8,340 bases of DNA from an uncultured Clostridia bacterium (lineage in GTDB: Bacteria; Bacillota; Clostridia; Oscillospirales; CAG-272): NCBI GenBank assembly GCA_937898155.1, contig CALEJO010000163.1:1-8340 (forward strand), written 5' to 3'. This document shows, piece by piece, positions 4,998-8,340 of the stretch; within the stretch, counting starts at the first letter, position 1, and every line of letters begins with the position of its first letter. The position numbers were made by a program, and so were the translations under genes. Under the pieces are notes generated by a model that ran no database searches, was not told the origin of the DNA, and saw only the letters and a program-made list of their open reading frames with translations.

Positions 4998-7820
4998 ATG
5001 ATCGGACTCATTCCTTATATCAAACTCGGCATCGCGGCACTGCTTCCCGTGCTCGTTTCTGCGATCGCATATTATCTGGAAAAGAAGACGGTGTTCGGCG
5101 AAAGCAATCAGAAGCTCCGCCAGGCGCTGATTGGCGTGATGTTCGGCATTCTGGCGATCATCGGCACGGAATGGGGCATCCCGATGAACGGTGCGCAGGT
5201 TAACTGCCGTGACGCCGCCGTGCTTACCGCGGGACTGATGTTCGGCGCGCCTGCCGGCATCATCGCCGGTTTGATCGGCGGGATCGAGCGTTGGGTCGCC
5301 GTCGCGTGGGGCGTCGGCACGTTCACACGCGTGGCGTGCAGTGTTTCAACGATCATCGCCGGCTTTTACGCGGCGTTTTTGCGCCGGTTCATGTTTGAAA
5401 ACAAAAAGCCCACGCCACTGCTCGCGTTGGCGACGGGCGTGGTGATGGAGGTTTTCCATCTGATGATGGTCTTCCTCACCAATATGAAAACTCCGACCGA
5501 GGCGATGACGGTCGTGCACGCCTGCACGACGCCGATGGTCATTGCCAACGGACTTTCCGTGATGCTGACCGCCGGCGCGCTGACGCTGATTGCAAAGGAC
5601 CCGATGCAGACGAAGCCCAGCAAAACGCGCATCTCGCAGACCATTCAGCGCTGGTTGCTCGTGACCGTCATTCTGGCGTTTCTCGCGACGTCCCTGTTCG
5701 TTTTCGGGTTGCAGACGCGTATCGCGGAGACGCAGACCGACTCGCTGCTCGAGCTTGCCGTCACCGACGTCGCCGACGAGATCCACGACGCTTCGGACGC
5801 GAATATGCTCTCTGTCGCGTGGAGGATCGCCAAGGAAGCGGAACGGGCGGAGATCGGCAATATCGCGATCCGCTATCAGGTCGCGGAGATCAATATCGTC
5901 GACGAGCACGGCTATATCATCGACAGCACGGAGAAGGATTATCTCGGATTTCGGATGGATTCCGGTGTGCAATCGTCGGAATTTCTTTGCCTGTTGGACG
6001 ATAAGGAAGAATACGTGCAGGACTACGGTCCGATCTCTTTTGACGTGACGGTCTCTCGGAAATACGCGGGCGTGCGCCTCGAGGGCGGCGGTTTTTTGCA
6101 GGTCGGCTATAACGCCGAACAATTCCAAAAGGACATCGACGCGCAGGTGGACGGGATCACCAACAACCGCCACGTGGGCGAAACGGGATACATTCTGATC
6201 TTTGACGAGCAGCACCACGTCGTCAGTGCGCCGAAGGAATTACAGCAGGCGCTGACCGGAGTCGGGACGGTGGAGCTCGAAGTGCCGGATGAACACGTCA
6301 CGTTCGAGCTGACACTGAACGGGGAGCCGTCGTTCTGCCGCTATAAAACCGCAGAGGGCTACTATATCGTGTCGGTCCTGCCGGAGGCGGAAGCGATGCG
6401 GATGCGAAACATCGCACTTTACGTCAATACGTTCATGGAAATTCTCGTCTTCGCGCTTTTGTTCGGGCTCATTTATATGCTGATCAAGCGCGTGGTCGTC
6501 AATCAGATCAAGAGCATCAACCGTTCGCTTGCCAAGATCACGGCGGGCGATCTGGAAGAAGTGGTCGACGTTCGCTCGAACGAGGAGTTCGCGTCGCTTT
6601 CCGACGATATCAACTCGACCGTTTCGACATTGAAAAACTATATCGCGGAGGCGTCCGCCCGCATCGACAAGGAGCTGGAATTTGCCAAGAACATTCAAAG
6701 CTCCGCGTTGCCGAGCGTATTCCCCGCGTTCCCGAAGCGCAAGGACTTCGATATTTACGCCGATATGGATCCCGCCAAAGAGGTGGGCGGCGACTTCTAC
6801 GATTTCTATTTAACCAAAGGCGACACGCTGAACTTCCTTGTGGCGGACGTTTCCGGCAAGGGGATCCCCGCCGCGATGTTCATGATGCGCGCGAAGACCG
6901 AGCTGAAAACGCTGACGGAAGCGGACGCGCCGCTCTGCGATGTCTTTACGCACGGCAACACGGCGCTTTGTGAAGGCAACGACGCTGGTATGTTCGTGAC
7001 GGCATGGCAGGGCAGTCTCGACCTCGAAACGGGCGACTTGAAATTCGTCAATGCCGGTCACAATCCGCCGCTATTGCGTCACGGAAACGGCAAATTCGAA
7101 TATCTGCGCTCCCGCGTCGGCTTCGTGCTCGCGGGCATGGACGGCGTGCAATATAAGACGCAGGAAGCGAAGCTCGAACCGGGTGACTGCATCTACTTAT
7201 ATACCGACGGCGTCACTGAGGCGACCAACAAAAACAACGAGCTTTACGGCGAGGACCGTCTGCTCGCGGCGATCAACGCACAGGAATTTTCCGATATGCG
7301 GGAGCTTTGCCGCTTCGTAAAAGCGGACGTGGAAGCATTCGTCGGGGAGGCACCGCAGTTCGACGACATCACGATGGTCGCGCTGAAATTCATCGGCACG
7401 CCGCCTCCGCCGTCGATCTACTGTGAGGAAGCGACGCTCGACGACATTCCGCGCGTCACCGAATTTGTTGAGCAGGAGCTCGAAAAGCTCGACTGCCCGA
7501 TGAAAGCGGTCATTCAGATCAACGTCGCGATTGATGAGATTTTCAGCAACATCGTCCGATACGGATATGCCGGCTCGAAAGGTCCTGTCACGGTCAGCTT
7601 GATCGCGAAGGAAGACCATGTCGTTTACGTGCGGTTTGAGGATCAGGGCATCCCGTATAACCCGCTGATGAAAAAGGATCCGGATATCACGCTTTCCGCG
7701 GAGGAACGCGGCATCGGCGGACTCGGCATCTATATGGTGAAAAAGACGATGGACGACGTGCTCTATAAATATGAACACGAAAGCAATATTTTGACGCTGG
7801 TGAAAAAGATTGGGGGCTGA
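4998..7820 (+). CDS. Membrane sensor fused to a SpoIIE/PP2C phosphatase and an RsbW-like ATPase domain
   Basis: This 940-residue protein should switch a partner, normally a STAS-domain anti-sigma antagonist, between phosphorylated and unphosphorylated forms. Residues 1-199 form about six membrane segments including a LytS-type 5TM receptor, with the marker NCRDAAVLTAGLMFGAP (69-85). A membrane segment (about 218-238) leads into an extracellular Cache-like double domain (about 240-470, with GETGYILIFDE at 394-404), then a further membrane segment (474-498) and a HAMP region (about 497-550). The SpoIIE/PP2C domain (about 580-800) keeps its metal-binding and core motifs: GGDFYD (Asp599), ADVSGKG (Asp617), NAGHNPP (685-691), TDG (736-738) and FDD (788-790). 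The C-terminal GHKL ATPase domain (about 810-940) has the N-box with Glu847 and Asn851, DQG (882-884) and RGIGGLG (904-910). Related proteins occur in Clostridia; ligand and target are unknown. It shares a promoter region with the divergent transporter. Confidence 0.9.
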   Translation: MIGLIPYIKLGIAALLPVLVSAIAYYLEKKTVFGESNQKLRQALIGVMFGILAIIGTEWGIPMNGAQVNCRDAAVLTAGLMFGAPAGIIAGLIGGIERWVAVAWGVGTFTRVACSVSTIIAGFYAAFLRRFMFENKKPTPLLALATGVVMEVFHLMMVFLTNMKTPTEAMTVVHACTTPMVIANGLSVMLTAGALTLIAKDPMQTKPSKTRISQTIQRWLLVTVILAFLATSLFVFGLQTRIAETQTDSLLELAVTDVADEIHDASDANMLSVAWRIAKEAERAEIGNIAIRYQVAEINIVDEHGYIIDSTEKDYLGFRMDSGVQSSEFLCLLDDKEEYVQDYGPISFDVTVSRKYAGVRLEGGGFLQVGYNAEQFQKDIDAQVDGITNNRHVGETGYILIFDEQHHVVSAPKELQQALTGVGTVELEVPDEHVTFELTLNGEPSFCRYKTAEGYYIVSVLPEAEAMRMRNIALYVNTFMEILVFALLFGLIYMLIKRVVVNQIKSINRSLAKITAGDLEEVVDVRSNEEFASLSDDINSTVSTLKNYIAEASARIDKELEFAKNIQSSALPSVFPAFPKRKDFDIYADMDPAKEVGGDFYDFYLTKGDTLNFLVADVSGKGIPAAMFMMRAKTELKTLTEADAPLCDVFTHGNTALCEGNDAGMFVTAWQGSLDLETGDLKFVNAGHNPPLLRHGNGKFEYLRSRVGFVLAGMDGVQYKTQEAKLEPGDCIYLYTDGVTEATNKNNELYGEDRLLAAINAQEFSDMRELCRFVKADVEAFVGEAPQFDDITMVALKFIGTPPPPSIYCEEATLDDIPRVTEFVEQELEKLDCPMKAVIQINVAIDEIFSNIVRYGYAGSKGPVTVSLIAKEDHVVYVRFEDQGIPYNPLMKKDPDITLSAEERGIGGLGIYMVKKTMDDVLYKYEHESNILTLVKKIGG

Positions 7821-7825
7821 ATCCG

Positions 7826-8317
7826 ATGAATGTTTTGGAGGAAGCGATCTTGTTCGCGACAAAAGCGCACGAGGGACAAAAGCGCAAAATGGTGGGAACG
7901 CCCTATATTCTGCATCCGCTCGAGGTGGCGGCGATCATTTCCACGATCACGCCGGACCTTGCCACGATGGCGGCGGGCGTTCTGCACGACACCGTGGAGG
8001 ATTGCGACGTCGATCCGAAGGAGATCAAGCGCCTGTTCGGTCCCCGCGTGGCGGCGCTCGTGCAGAGCGAAACGGAAGATAAGCTCTCCGACCGTCCGCC
8101 CGCCGAAACGTGGATGGAGCGGAAGGAGGAATCCCTCCTGATGCTCGAACTGACCAAGGACCGCGACGTGAAAATCCTGTGGCTCGGCGACAAGCTCTCG
8201 AACATCCGCTCGTTTCACCGCGAATATCTGAAAAACGGCTATCAAATTTTTGAAGGTTTGCCAAACAAGCACTTCTGTTACAATAAGCTCCAATATCATT
8301 TTTTTCATATTCAATAA
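7826..8317 (+). CDS. HD-domain protein, RelA/SpoT-type (p)ppGpp hydrolase-like; C-terminus probably replaced
   Basis: The 163-residue product resembles the stand-alone hydrolase domain of RelA/SpoT (small alarmone hydrolases, human MESH1), which remove pyrophosphate from (p)ppGpp in a manganese-dependent way. Metal ligands expected in this fold are in place: His30 (in YILHPLEVA), His54-Asp55 and Glu58-Asp59 (in VLHDTVED), and Asp122 with Asn126 (in LGDKLSNIRS). No synthetase domain follows. The ATG is 5 bases after the sensor stop, with GGGGG (7812-7816) inside the sensor gene, so the two are probably co-translated. Relatives I recall run to about 180-200 residues, with a conserved aromatic tail after this point. 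Here the sequence turns AT-rich and unfamiliar from about residue 138 and stops early, suggesting a truncation or chimeric end. Other nucleotides could be the substrate. Confidence 0.82.
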   Translation: MNVLEEAILFATKAHEGQKRKMVGTPYILHPLEVAAIISTITPDLATMAAGVLHDTVEDCDVDPKEIKRLFGPRVAALVQSETEDKLSDRPPAETWMERKEESLLMLELTKDRDVKILWLGDKLSNIRSFHREYLKNGYQIFEGLPNKHFCYNKLQYHFFHIQ

Positions 8318-8340
8318 ATTTGTTATAATCCTGTAGTGCT
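8238..8340 (+). other. AT-rich terminal segment, possible junction with other DNA
   Basis: From about 8238 to the right edge the sequence is clearly AT-rich, unlike the GC-rich coding DNA before it. It supplies the last ~25 codons of the HD-domain gene and 23 bases beyond. It holds two TGTTA(C/T)AAT sequences (8276-8284 and 8321-8329) and a short GTTTG-C-CAAAC palindrome (8256-8266), but no recognisable gene or insertion-sequence end. The boundary is approximate and was judged by eye. Confidence 0.5.
8321..8329 (+). promoter_or_regulatory. Possible extended -10 promoter at the right edge
   Basis: TGTTATAAT matches TGnTATAAT exactly. No good -35 box stands 17 bases upstream, but extended -10 promoters often do not need one. 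It would direct transcription out of the window. A weaker copy, TGTTACAAT at 8276-8284, lies 45 bases upstream. Confidence 0.45.

Noticed and set aside
5346..6218. 290-codon open frame on the minus strand, opposite the sensor gene
   Set aside because: Arg/His/Asp-rich shadow with no domain; the plus-strand reading contains recognisable sensor domains.
1..8340. CRISPR arrays, tRNA or rRNA genes, complete insertion sequences
   Set aside because: No regularly spaced direct repeats, no cloverleaf or rRNA-like sequence, and no transposase or terminal repeat pair was seen by eye.

Overview
The window looks like chromosomal DNA from a Gram-positive anaerobe of the Clostridia. The evidence is a lipoprotein signal with an LTGC lipobox, strong GGAGG-type ribosome sites, near-consensus sigma-A promoters in AT-rich gaps between moderately GC-rich genes, and a clostridial-style SpoIIE-type sensor phosphatase. 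Genus cannot be read from this sequence alone.

Layout. (1) Positions 1-92, minus strand: the first 30 codons of an MtaB-type tRNA methylthiotransferase, with its own promoter just upstream. (2) Positions 161-4733, minus strand: a complete ABC-importer operon in the order binding lipoprotein, double-length permease, ATPase. It starts at a TTGACA-17-TAGAAT promoter and ends at a hairpin terminator. A second, very good terminator hairpin lies between the binding-protein gene and the permease gene, where it probably sets expression ratios. (3) Positions 4647-4997: a 351-base divergent intergenic region with two promoters facing outward and several inverted repeats. (4) Positions 4998-7820, plus strand: a 940-residue membrane sensor with a LytS-type 5TM region, a Cache-like extracellular domain, HAMP, a SpoIIE/PP2C phosphatase and an RsbW-like ATPase domain, all in one chain. 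(5) Positions 7826-8317, plus strand: an HD-domain protein like the hydrolase part of RelA/SpoT, coupled to the sensor gene. Its last ~25-28 codons and the DNA after them change abruptly to AT-rich sequence, suggesting a junction with other DNA.

How the parts may work together. The transporter imports an unidentified solute; its architecture resembles the iron(III)/phosphonate/polyamine importers. The divergent sensor could read an extracellular ligand and set the phosphorylation state of an unseen STAS-domain partner, releasing or holding a sigma factor. Its operon partner may degrade (p)ppGpp or a related nucleotide. The link between sensor and transporter rests only on the shared intergenic region and is inference. 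The most useful points to follow up are the fused phosphatase/kinase sensor with its alarmone-hydrolase-like partner, the inverted repeats between the divergent promoters, the intra-operon terminator, and the composition break near position 8240.
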